In this document: one piece after another, positions 1-6,863 of the stretch
Layout of the letters: each line of letters opens with the position of its first letter
Position numbering within the stretch: position 1 is the first letter of the stretch
Assembly (NCBI GenBank): GCA_035624425.1
Contig: DASPRN010000145.1
Coordinates: forward strand, 1-19,307
Length of the DNA stretch: 19,307 bases
Reading direction: 5' to 3'
Origin: AC-32 sp035624425
GTDB lineage: Bacteria; Actinomycetota; Thermoleophilia; Gaiellales; Gaiellaceae
Notes under the pieces: model-generated
Database searches by the model: none
The model's input: the letters and a program-made list of their open reading frames with translations, nothing else
Told to the model about the DNA's origin: nothing
Translations under genes and position numbers: made by a program

Positions 1-1002
1 GGCAACAACGAGGTGGCGACGGTCAAGCTCGACATCTTCGGCGAGATCGTGGTCACGCTCGGGACGACGCCGCAGGGGCAGAGCCACGAGACGACCGCGG
101 CGCAGGTGGTGGCCGACATCCTCGGCTGCTCGGTCGACGACGTGAACGTGCGCGCGGGGCACGACTCGTACTGGAACTCCCATGCCGGCTTCTCCGGGAC
201 CTACGCGAGCCAGTTCGCGGTCACCGGGCTCGGCGCGGTCAAGGGCGCGACCGATCAGCTCGCCGGCGAGATGAAGAAGCTGGCCGCCGTCGTGCTCGGC
301 TGCGAGCCTGGCGACATCGAGCTGGCCGAGGGGATGGCGCGCATGAAGGCGAACCCCGAGGCGGCGCTGCCCTTCATGGCGCTCGGCGCGATCATCAACG
401 CCAACAACGCGGGCCTGCCCGAGGATCTCGACGTCACCCTCAACTGCCGCTACGTCTATCGGCCGCCGTTCCAGCCGCCGGATGTCGAGCGCAAGTTCGG
501 CAACCTGACGCTGACCTACGCCGCGCAGGTGCATGTCGCCGTGGTCGAGGTCGACCCGCAGACCGGGGTCTACGAGATCGTCGACTACGCCGCGGTGGAC
601 GACTGCGGGAAGCGGATCAACCCGCAGGTGGTCGAGGGGCAGGTGATGGGCGCGACCGCCCAGGCGCTCGGCGCGGCGACCCACGAGACGTTCACCTACG
701 ACGAGGACGGGAACCTGCTCACGCCCAACTTCTACGACTACCACGTGCCGCACGCGCTCGACATGCCGCCTCTGAAAACCGGGAACATCGAGAGCCCGTC
801 GCCGTTCACGTCGCTCGGGACGAAGGGCATGGGCGAGGGCGGCGGCGCCGGGATCCACGCGATCTGCGCCGCGCTCCAGGACGCGCTCCGCTCGCAGGGC
901 AACGCGATCGTCTACGACAGCTGCAACCCGTACCACCGGGTCTGGGAGCTGCTCTCCGAGCCCGAGTCTTCGCGCGCACGGGTTTCGGTGGTCGAGGCGT
1001 GA
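1..1002 (+). CDS. Molybdopterin-binding hydroxylase large subunit (xanthine/CO dehydrogenase family), C-terminal part
   Basis: The frame is open at base 1, so this is the 3' part of a longer gene; about 333 codons are visible, while the family's large subunit is usually 750-800 residues. It matches the molybdenum-cofactor-binding half. A GTTPQGQSHE segment (codons 21-30) is followed by an AQ helix. A conserved VDPQTG / VDDCGKRINP / VEGQVMG block comes later. The KGMGEGG motif follows, whose Glu (bases 835-837) fits the catalytic base of the xanthine oxidase family. These enzymes hydroxylate heteroaromatic rings, aldehydes or CO and work with FAD and 2Fe-2S subunits, which presumably lie upstream. 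The cofactor loop that marks true CO dehydrogenase is outside the window, so the substrate is open. The stop overlaps the next gene's GTG (GTGA), and a CoxG-like gene follows directly, as in cox-type clusters. Confidence 0.9.
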   Translation, partial: GNNEVATVKLDIFGEIVVTLGTTPQGQSHETTAAQVVADILGCSVDDVNVRAGHDSYWNSHAGFSGTYASQFAVTGLGAVKGATDQLAGEMKKLAAVVLGCEPGDIELAEGMARMKANPEAALPFMALGAIINANNAGLPEDLDVTLNCRYVYRPPFQPPDVERKFGNLTLTYAAQVHVAVVEVDPQTGVYEIVDYAAVDDCGKRINPQVVEGQVMGATAQALGAATHETFTYDEDGNLLTPNFYDYHVPHALDMPPLKTGNIESPSPFTSLGTKGMGEGGGAGIHAICAALQDALRSQGNAIVYDSCNPYHRVWELLSEPESSRARVSVVEA

Positions 1003-1448
1003 AGGTCGCGGGCGAGCGCACGTTCGCGGCGCCACGTGAGGTCGTCTGGAAGGTGCTGAACGACCCGGCGGCGATGGCGGCGACGATCCCGGGCGTCGAG
1101 AGCTTCGACGTCCAAGACGAGCGGAACTGGCGCGCGAACGTGAAGATCCCGCTCGGGCTCGGGACGCTGGGGATGACCCTGAACATTGAGAAGGTCGAGC
1201 AGCGCGAGCCGGAGCTCGCCCGCCTCTCGATCAAGGGCCAGGGCGTCGGGGCGATGCTGAACATGACGACCGCCTTCGGCCTGAACGAGGACGACGGCGG
1301 CACGAAGATGGACTGGGAGGCCGAGGTGCATCTGGCCGGGCCGGTCGGGTCGATGGGCCAGCGGGTGCTGCAGCCGATCGTCAACCAGCAGGTGCAGCAG
1401 GTCCTGGCCTCGCTCGACGAGCAGGTCGCGAAGGCCCAAAGCTCGTAG
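999..1448 (+). CDS. CoxG-like SRPBCC family protein
   Basis: A 149-residue protein with the CoxG/SRPBCC pattern. An N-terminal strand is followed by a VVWKVLNDPAAMAATIPGVE stretch (roughly residues 15-34), then repeated strands with Gly-rich turns, a GGTKMDWEAEVHLAGPVG segment and a long C-terminal helix. CoxG-type proteins accompany molybdenum hydroxylases of the CO dehydrogenase family and are implicated in membrane recruitment or handling of a quinone or lipid partner. This copy has no obvious C-terminal membrane segment. The GTG start overlaps the hydroxylase stop by 4 bases and the stop overlaps the next GTG by one base, so translational coupling is likely. The family call is firm; the exact role is inferred from position. 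Confidence 0.85.
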   Translation: MKVAGERTFAAPREVVWKVLNDPAAMAATIPGVESFDVQDERNWRANVKIPLGLGTLGMTLNIEKVEQREPELARLSIKGQGVGAMLNMTTAFGLNEDDGGTKMDWEAEVHLAGPVGSMGQRVLQPIVNQQVQQVLASLDEQVAKAQSS

Positions 1449-2479
1449 TGCCCCCGCCGTTCCGGATCGGGGTGATGCAGCTCACCATGGAGCCGCTCGA
1501 CGAGATGGTGGCTTCGGCGCGCGCGATGGACGAGGCCGGCATGGACACGATTTGGCTCGCCGAGGCCTACCCGTGGTGGCGAAAACACGGGATGGAGGCG
1601 CGGTCGTCGACGGTGACCTCTGCCGTGCTGGCGCGCGAGACCGAGCGGCTGACGATCGGCTGGGGGATCATCTCTCCGTTCACGCGCCACCCGGTGCAGG
1701 TCGCGATGGATGCGCGGGTGGTCGAGGAGGCCGCCGGGCCGGGGCGGTTCATCCTCGGCTTCGGGACCTCGAAGATCTTCCTCAACAACGCGGTGATGCA
1801 GACGAACAAGACGCTCGGGCCGATGCGCGACGCGGTCGAGATCGTGCGCGGCGTGCTCCGCGGCGAGCCGTTCGAGTACCAGGGCTCGACCTGGAGCGCC
1901 TCGGTACCCGGGTTGGCGGCGGAGGCGCAGACGCCGCGCGAGGTGCCGCCGGTCTACGTCGCGGCGACCGCGCCGAAGATGCAGGCGCTGGCCGGCGAGA
2001 TCGGCGACGGCTGCCTGACGCCCTCGATCACGACGCCCGCCTTCGTGCGCTACACGCGCGAGAACGTCGGCGCCGACATCGACATCGGCTGCACGATCGT
2101 CGCCTCGATCCACGAGTCCGACAGCGACGCCGGCCGCGACGGGGCGCGCGAGATCGCAGGCATGTACCTCGCCAACAAGGTGCAGAACATCCAGGGCGCG
2201 GCCGACACGCTGCTCGACCTCGCGGGGATCACGCAGGACGAGATCCGGCCGGTGGCCGAGGCGATGGAGCGCGGCGGCCGGCTCGCAGCCAAGGCCGAGG
2301 TGAGCGACGAGCTGCTCGACAAGTGCAAGCCGATCGCGGGGACGCCGGAGGACTGCATCGCGGCGATCGAGGAGTATCACGAGGCCGGCTGCACTCACGT
2401 CATGCTCGAGCTGTGGGGCGACCGGCGCCACGAGCAGATCCGGCTCTTCGGCGAGCGTGTTCTGCCGGCCGTCCGCTGA
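1448..2479 (+). CDS. Luciferase-like (LLM) flavin/F420-dependent oxidoreductase
   Basis: A 343-residue TIM-barrel protein of the bacterial-luciferase-like superfamily. Hallmarks are an N-terminal FRIGVMQ strand, DEAGMDTIWLAE, a TERLTIGWGIISPFTRHP strand-turn, GRFILGFGTSK, then PPVYVAATAPKM and GEIGDGCLTP; the C-terminus has AGTPEDCIAAIEEYHEAGCTHVMLEL. It resembles F420-dependent members such as methylenetetrahydromethanopterin-reductase-like proteins more than two-component monooxygenases, but cofactor choice (F420 or FMN) cannot be settled by eye. Some FMN members of this superfamily open heterocyclic rings (RutA on uracil), which fits its place between a molybdenum hydroxylase and an amidohydrolase. 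It starts with GTG one base inside the previous stop, and its TGA shares a base with the next ATG. Confidence 0.87.
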   Translation: MPPPFRIGVMQLTMEPLDEMVASARAMDEAGMDTIWLAEAYPWWRKHGMEARSSTVTSAVLARETERLTIGWGIISPFTRHPVQVAMDARVVEEAAGPGRFILGFGTSKIFLNNAVMQTNKTLGPMRDAVEIVRGVLRGEPFEYQGSTWSASVPGLAAEAQTPREVPPVYVAATAPKMQALAGEIGDGCLTPSITTPAFVRYTRENVGADIDIGCTIVASIHESDSDAGRDGAREIAGMYLANKVQNIQGAADTLLDLAGITQDEIRPVAEAMERGGRLAAKAEVSDELLDKCKPIAGTPEDCIAAIEEYHEAGCTHVMLELWGDRRHEQIRLFGERVLPAVR

Positions 2480-3705
2480 TGGCGCTCGCGATCGACCGGG
2501 AGCGGTTGGTCGAGTGGGCGAGCCGCGCGATCTCGATCCCGAGCTTCACCGGCAGCGAGGAGGAGCTGGCGCGGTTCGTGGGCGAGACGCTCGCGGAGCT
2601 CGGCCTGCAGGTGCAGTGGCAGCAGGTCGAGGACGGACGGGCGAACGTGCTCGGGACGCTGGCCGGCGCCGGCGGCGGGCGGTCGCTGATGCTCAACGGG
2701 CACATGGACACCTCGTACTCGGGACGCGAGCCGTGGCTACGGCACGTGCCGGGGTTCCAGCCGGAGCCGTTCGTGCGCGACGGGCGGCTTTACGGGCTCG
2801 GGATCTCGAACATGAAGGGCGCGCTCGCCTGCTACGTCGAGGCGGTGCGGGCGCTGCTCGCCGCGGGCGTGCGTCTCCGCGGCGACCTGCTGCTGGCGGC
2901 CGTGTGCGGCGAGATCGAGAAGACGCAGTACCTCGACGCGACCGGCGCAGAGTTCCGCGGCTACGCGGCCGGCACCCGCTACCTCGTCTCGCACGGCGGC
3001 GTCGCCGACATGTGCCTGCTCGGGGAGCCGACGGAGGGCAAGGTCGTGCTGGGGCACTTCGGCGCGCTCTGGCTGCGCCTCCGCGTGCACGGGAACTTCA
3101 TTCACACGGCGTTCACCGAGGGTGTGCGCGACCAGAACTCGATCCTCCGGGCGCACCGCGTGCTCGAGGCCGTGCTGGAGTGGATACCGACCTGGGAGGA
3201 CGACCCTGCCAACGCGTACCGCGACGCGAAGGCGATCGTGAACGTCGGCGCGATCGAGGGCGGCTTCGGCTGGCGCGTCTCGCGGACGCCGCACCACACG
3301 GACCTGTTCCTCGACGTGCGCGTGCCGCCGACGAAGGAGATGGGCGTCGCGCGGCGCGAGGTGCTCGACTGGGTGCGCTCGCTCGGCGAGCGGTTTCCCG
3401 GGTACGGGATCGAAGGCGAGGTCTACGTCACCGCTCCCGGCGCCGAGATCGAGGAGGGCCACGAGCTCGTGGCCGCGATCGACACCGCGCACGAGGCGGT
3501 GTTCGGCGCCAAGCCGGAGCGTGACGTGACGCGCTGGTTCAGCGACGCCTCGGCCCTGACGCGCTACGGGATCCCGACGGTGAACTACGGGACGTCGACT
3601 GGCCTGATGGACGTCGAGCTGGGCGAGAATCTCGAGATCGAGGGGCTAGCCAAGACGGCCGAGGTCTACGCGCGGGTCGCAACGGAGGTCTGCCGTGTCG
3701 CATGA
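2479..3705 (+). CDS. M20-family amidohydrolase/deacylase (ArgE/DapE-like), divergent metal site
   Basis: A 408-residue M20 protein. ATG 2479 was chosen because family similarity begins there and it forms a TGATG junction with the previous gene. Visible elements are GHMDT with H75 and D77, the GLGISNMKG block at 108-114, CGEIEKT with E145 and E147, LGEPTEGK with E183, and HGNFIHT with H209 in the dimerisation domain. Family members hydrolyse N-acyl amino acids, dipeptides or carbamoyl amides with two zinc ions. Here the bridging Asp of the usual DMKG motif is Asn (N111). The usual C-terminal zinc His is not evident either: the tail reads TGLMDVELGENLEIEGL. So it may bind one metal, or act on unusual substrates. 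In the operon it would cleave an amide made by the upstream oxidoreductases; this is inference. Confidence 0.87.
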   Translation: MALAIDRERLVEWASRAISIPSFTGSEEELARFVGETLAELGLQVQWQQVEDGRANVLGTLAGAGGGRSLMLNGHMDTSYSGREPWLRHVPGFQPEPFVRDGRLYGLGISNMKGALACYVEAVRALLAAGVRLRGDLLLAAVCGEIEKTQYLDATGAEFRGYAAGTRYLVSHGGVADMCLLGEPTEGKVVLGHFGALWLRLRVHGNFIHTAFTEGVRDQNSILRAHRVLEAVLEWIPTWEDDPANAYRDAKAIVNVGAIEGGFGWRVSRTPHHTDLFLDVRVPPTKEMGVARREVLDWVRSLGERFPGYGIEGEVYVTAPGAEIEEGHELVAAIDTAHEAVFGAKPERDVTRWFSDASALTRYGIPTVNYGTSTGLMDVELGENLEIEGLAKTAEVYARVATEVCRVA

Positions 3706-4240
3706 CGTCTACACGCTGCCGGAGGGGCTGCCGGTGCCGGAGGACGACGGCGGCGCCGACCATCTCGCCGGGGTCGAGCTGCCGTCGCTCGTGCTGCGAT
3801 CGTCGCTCGGCGAGGTGGACGTGCGCGACTTCGACGTCGTCTACATCTATCCGCGGTCGGGCCGTCCTGGGGTGCCGCTGCTGCCCGGCTGGGACGAGAC
3901 ACCCGGCGCCCGTGGGTGCACGCCCCAGTCGTGCGCGTTCCGCGACCTGCACGGCGAGCTGTCGGCGCTCGGTGTTCGCGTCGCGGGGCTGTCGGCGCAG
4001 CCGCTCGAGGACCAGCTCGAGTTCGCCGAGCGGAACGCGATGCCGTTCCCGGTGATCGCCGACCCGGAGCGGCGGCTCGGAGCGGCGCTTCGGCTGCCGA
4101 CGTTCGAGGTCGCGGGGCTTACGCTTTACAAGCGTCTGACGCTCGTGGCCGAGGACGCGCGGATCGTGAAGGTCTTCTATCCCGTCTTCCCACCGGATGC
4201 CAATGCGGGCGACGTGCTCGCTTGGCTGCGCGCGCGATGA
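3695..4240 (+). CDS. Peroxiredoxin, PrxQ/BCP-like (AhpC/TSA family)
   Basis: A 181-residue thioredoxin-fold peroxidase. The signature is GCTPQSCAFRD: C75 fits the peroxidatic cysteine, C80 five residues later the PrxQ-type resolving cysteine, and R83 the conserved Arg. About fourteen residues sit between the YIYPRSGRPG strand and the active-site Cys, where classical BCP has almost none. The C-terminal half (NAMPFPVIADPERRLGAAL) is typical of the family. It reduces H2O2 or organic peroxides using thioredoxin-like donors in the cytoplasm. The GTG start lies 11 bases inside the M20 gene and has a good GGAGG at 3684-3688. In this operon it probably removes peroxide formed by the flavin or molybdenum enzymes; that role is inferred. 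Confidence 0.9.
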   Translation: MSHDVYTLPEGLPVPEDDGGADHLAGVELPSLVLRSSLGEVDVRDFDVVYIYPRSGRPGVPLLPGWDETPGARGCTPQSCAFRDLHGELSALGVRVAGLSAQPLEDQLEFAERNAMPFPVIADPERRLGAALRLPTFEVAGLTLYKRLTLVAEDARIVKVFYPVFPPDANAGDVLAWLRAR

Positions 4241-5106
4241 AGCTCGTCACCTTCGACGACGGTCGGATCGGCGAGCTGCGGGAAGATCGCGTGGTCGAGC
4301 TCGCGGCGCAGACCATGCGCGAGTACTTCCAGAGCGGGATGGCAGCGCGGGCGACGGGGCGAGAGCACGCCCTCGAGGACGTGCGGCTGCAAGCCCCGAT
4401 CGTGCCGAAGAAGTTCTTCCACACGGCCGGCAACTTCCGGGAGCACGAGGAGGAGTCGAAGAACGTCGACTGGTCGCACGAGATCGCGCCCTGGATCGTC
4501 TTCTTCCAGAACGTCGACGCGATCATCGGGCCCGACGACCCGGTCGTCTACCCGGAGCACCTGACCGAGGAGCTGGACTACGAGCTCGAGCTGGCGGTCG
4601 TGATCCGCAAGGACGGGAGATGGTTCTCGGCGGAGGAGGCGGTCGAGTACATCGGCGGCTATGTGATCTTCAATGACATCACCGCCCGTGACATCCAGCG
4701 GCGGGAGATGCGGTCGGGCGTGTTCTCGTTCTGCAAGGCGATCGACACGTTCTGCCCCCTCGGCCCGTGGATCGTCACGCCGGACGAGATCCCGGACCCC
4801 CACGACCTGGCGATGGAGCTGCGCGTGAACGGGGAGCCGCGGCAGGTGTCGCACTCGAAGAACATGTCCGTGACGATCCCGGAGATTCTCAGCCACTACT
4901 CGCCGCTCGGGTACACGGCCGGCGACGTGGTCTCGACGGGGACGGTGAGCGGCGTGGCCGGGTTCAGCGACGATCCTGCGTCGCTGTACCTGAAGCCCGG
5001 CGACGTGATGGAGGCGGAGATCGAACGGATCGGCGTGCTGCGCAACCCGGTCGTCTCCTGGCAGGAGGCCCACGGCGAGCCCCCGCCGGAGCGTGTGCGC
5101 TGGTGA
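4237..5106 (+). CDS. Fumarylacetoacetate hydrolase (FAH) family protein
   Basis: A 289-residue FAH-fold enzyme. The metal-binding pattern is clear: LDYELELAVVI gives E116 and E118, and NDITARDIQ gives D147. It also has FFHTAGNF near residues 60-67, a KAIDTFCPLGPWIVTPDEI stretch and a late STGTVSGV loop. The family includes acylpyruvate hydrolases, 2-hydroxyhepta-2,4-diene-1,7-dioate isomerases and oxaloacetate decarboxylases, acting with Mg or Mn on 1,3-dicarbonyl or 2-oxo acid substrates. The short N-terminal domain (about 50 residues) matches the bacterial YcgM/HpcE-like type. ATG at 4237 overlaps the previous TGA by 4 bases. It is the last gene of the operon and plausibly performs the final C-C hydrolysis or an isomerisation. 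Confidence 0.9.
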   Translation: MKLVTFDDGRIGELREDRVVELAAQTMREYFQSGMAARATGREHALEDVRLQAPIVPKKFFHTAGNFREHEEESKNVDWSHEIAPWIVFFQNVDAIIGPDDPVVYPEHLTEELDYELELAVVIRKDGRWFSAEEAVEYIGGYVIFNDITARDIQRREMRSGVFSFCKAIDTFCPLGPWIVTPDEIPDPHDLAMELRVNGEPRQVSHSKNMSVTIPEILSHYSPLGYTAGDVVSTGTVSGVAGFSDDPASLYLKPGDVMEAEIERIGVLRNPVVSWQEAHGEPPPERVRW

Positions 5107-5143
5107 CGGAGCCGTTAGCGGGTCCACGCGCGAGAACCCATCC

Positions 5144-5160
5144 CCCCACCCAGGGTGGGG
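5144..5160 (+). terminator. Candidate hairpin terminator after the FAH gene
   Basis: A 17-base palindrome lies 37 bases after the FAH stop: CCCCACCC, a central A, then GGGTGGGG. It would fold into a strong GC stem of six or more pairs. Only TTGAAT follows, with no real T run, so it is at best a poor intrinsic terminator. Confidence 0.35.
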
Positions 5161-5354
5161 TTGAATACCCGCCTCCCTCGCGGTCGACGGTACCGGAGCA
5201 GCGCGCACGTGTCTGTGACGGGGGTGCGCCGAGAGCGTGACGATCGAGGCGCGGCCGCTCCGCTACGCCCTCGGCGCTGCGATCTCCAGGGCCCGATGCG
5301 GCAGGTCTGCATCCGACTCTTGCGTGGCGATCTGCGGTGGAACAGCATTCCGGT
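5161..5354. other. Non-coding spacer with no recognised content
   Basis: About 190 bases between the post-FAH hairpin and the first small gene. Frames here are broken or of shadow composition. I see no tRNA, repeat or convincing promoter. An in-frame GTG at 5337 could extend the next small gene by six codons. Confidence 0.5.
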
Positions 5355-5501
5355 ATGGAGGGTGAAGCGCTCATCTCCCGCTCAGAGGTCACGGCTATGC
5401 TCTTCACGTTTGCCGATATCAACGCGAACGTCGAATACATCGCCCGGCTGCTCGAGGACGGACAGGATGGCGAGCAAGAGGAAGCGGACGAGGACACCTG
5501 A
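5355..5501 (+). CDS. Small acidic hypothetical protein
   Basis: An ATG-started frame of 48 residues. The N-terminal two thirds look like a compact helical protein (SRSEVTAMLFTFADINANVE, roughly residues 9-28), followed by a strongly acidic tail rich in Asp and Glu. No family is recognised. Protein-like composition and the conserved-looking hydrophobic pattern support it as real. It overlaps the next small gene by 35 bases, suggesting co-translation. No strong ribosome-binding site precedes ATG 5355; GTG 5337 is an alternative start. The function is unknown. Confidence 0.55.
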   Translation: MEGEALISRSEVTAMLFTFADINANVEYIARLLEDGQDGEQEEADEDT

Positions 5502-5619
5502 GGAGCGCGAGCGCTGGCGCGAGAATCAGCGCCGGCTCGAGCGCCTGATCGAGCAGCGCCTGGAGCGCGACGGGCTCACGCGCGATGAGATCCGCCGCCG
5601 TCTGGGCCTGTCCTCGTAG
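5467..5619 (+). CDS. Small basic hypothetical protein
   Basis: A frame of 50 residues starting at ATG 5467, inside the acidic gene. The product is very rich in Arg, Lys and Glu, with a basic N-terminus (MASKRKRTRTP) and a long amphipathic helix (about residues 11-34). It ends in a TRDEIRRRLGL segment that could be a short helix-turn-helix-like or coiled-coil end. A GAGG-like ribosome site sits about 9 bases upstream. No family is recognised; possible roles are nucleic-acid binding or pairing with the acidic partner. Both ideas are inference. Confidence 0.5.
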   Translation: MASKRKRTRTPEERERWRENQRRLERLIEQRLERDGLTRDEIRRRLGLSS

Positions 5620-5668
5620 GCCCGCCTCGGGCCGGACCCGCTGCTTCGGCAAACGTTAGGTTCTGCCG

Positions 5669-6829
5669 GTGACCTGGCCGCGCGACGACGCCAAGCTCGA
5701 CCGCGTCCGCGCGCTGATGGCGGAAGAAGGGCTCGATGCGCTCGTCGTCCGCGCGCCCGACAACGTCCTCTACCTGACCAACTTCTGGAGCATGAAGGGC
5801 TACGAGGCCGCCGTCTTCCCGCGCGAGGGCGAGCCGACCCTGATCTGCTTCGAGGTCTCAGCCGAGGACGCCGAGCGCGCGGCGTGGGCCAAGGACGTCC
5901 GGTACCACAGCGGCTACGCACCGGATGACCCGCGCCCTCCGACCGCCCGCACGCTCGAGCTCGCCCAGGCGGCGGCGCGCGACCACGGCCGGATCGGTCT
6001 CGAGCTTTCCCTCGGCACGCAGGCCACCGACCGCATGGTCGGCGAGCCGACCACCTTCACCTCGGCCTGGTTCGAAGGGTTCGGCGCGTCCGCCGACGCC
6101 ACGCCGCTCATCGCCCGCGCCCGCGCGAACAAGAGCGAGCAGGAGCTCGAGCGCATGCGCCTCGCCAACGACATTGCCGCCGCTGCCATGGAACACACAC
6201 GCCAACACCTCCGCGCGGGAATGAAGGAGTCGGAGGCGGCCGCGCTCTGGGAGGGCTTCGTTCACGGCGAGGGCACCGGCTGGCAGGGCAAGGTCGAGCT
6301 CGCGCTCGGCTTCTCGCTCGTCTGGTCGGGCCCCGGGATCAAGACGTTCACGGCCACCGGCGACCTGCCGGTCCAGGAACACGAGCCGACCCTGTTCGAG
6401 ATCTGGGTCTGCGCCGACGGCTACTGGTGCGACCACACGAAGAACCTCTGCCCGGGCGAGCTCACGCCGGAGTACGCGGAGCTCGAAGAGCGACTCCTCG
6501 ACGTATACCAACGGGCGATCGACTACTGCCGCCCGGGCGCGAGCCTCGCCGACCTCGATCGCCTGATCCGCGACGGCCTCGCCGATGCCGGCTACCCGGG
6601 CCAGCCGAGCCATCCGATCGCGCACGGCGTCGGCGCCCGCGCTCACGAGCCGCCGTATGCACACCAGGCGGGCGGCGGCGAACTCGAGGAGGGGATGGTG
6701 CTCGCGATCGAGCCCGGCGCCTACTGGCAGGGCGGCGGAGGCCTGCGGGTCGAGGACAACTTCCTGATCACGGGGGCCGGTGCCGAGAAGCTGTCGCCGT
6801 TCCCCGACGGAGTGGTCGTCGGACAATGA
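5669..6829 (+). CDS. M24-family metallopeptidase (Xaa-Pro dipeptidase/creatinase fold)
   Basis: A 386-residue pita-bread-fold protein. The N-terminal creatinase-like domain (about residues 1-150) includes ALVVRAPDNVLYLTNF. The catalytic domain has metal-ligand positions E244 (in FEIWV), D255 (in WCDHTKN), H319 (in IAHGVG), E348 (in AIEPGAY) and E362 (in RVEDNF). Four of five match the canonical D-D-H-E-E set; the first Asp is Glu. It could be an Xaa-Pro dipeptidase or an amidohydrolase of the creatinase/ectoine-hydrolase type. The start is GTG 5669, with only a weak ribosome site. It is the first gene of an operon that ends with a second M24 gene; the next gene begins 34 bases downstream. Confidence 0.87.
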   Translation: MTWPRDDAKLDRVRALMAEEGLDALVVRAPDNVLYLTNFWSMKGYEAAVFPREGEPTLICFEVSAEDAERAAWAKDVRYHSGYAPDDPRPPTARTLELAQAAARDHGRIGLELSLGTQATDRMVGEPTTFTSAWFEGFGASADATPLIARARANKSEQELERMRLANDIAAAAMEHTRQHLRAGMKESEAAALWEGFVHGEGTGWQGKVELALGFSLVWSGPGIKTFTATGDLPVQEHEPTLFEIWVCADGYWCDHTKNLCPGELTPEYAELEERLLDVYQRAIDYCRPGASLADLDRLIRDGLADAGYPGQPSHPIAHGVGARAHEPPYAHQAGGGELEEGMVLAIEPGAYWQGGGGLRVEDNFLITGAGAEKLSPFPDGVVVGQ

Positions 6830-6863
6830 CCGGTCGACACGCTCTACGTCAGGACATCGGCCT

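Noticed and set aside
806..2431. Long - strand open frame of 541 codons opposite the CoxG and LLM genes
   Set aside because: Arg/Ala/His-rich shadow composition with no family motifs; a by-product of high GC opposite well-supported genes.
1552..2478. N-terminal extension of the M20 gene upstream to base 1552
   Set aside because: The extra codons are out-of-frame LLM gene sequence; M20 similarity begins at ATG 2479.
5115..5348. Short frames on both strands in the spacer after the FAH gene
   Set aside because: Composition is Arg-rich with no start context or motif; treated as non-coding.
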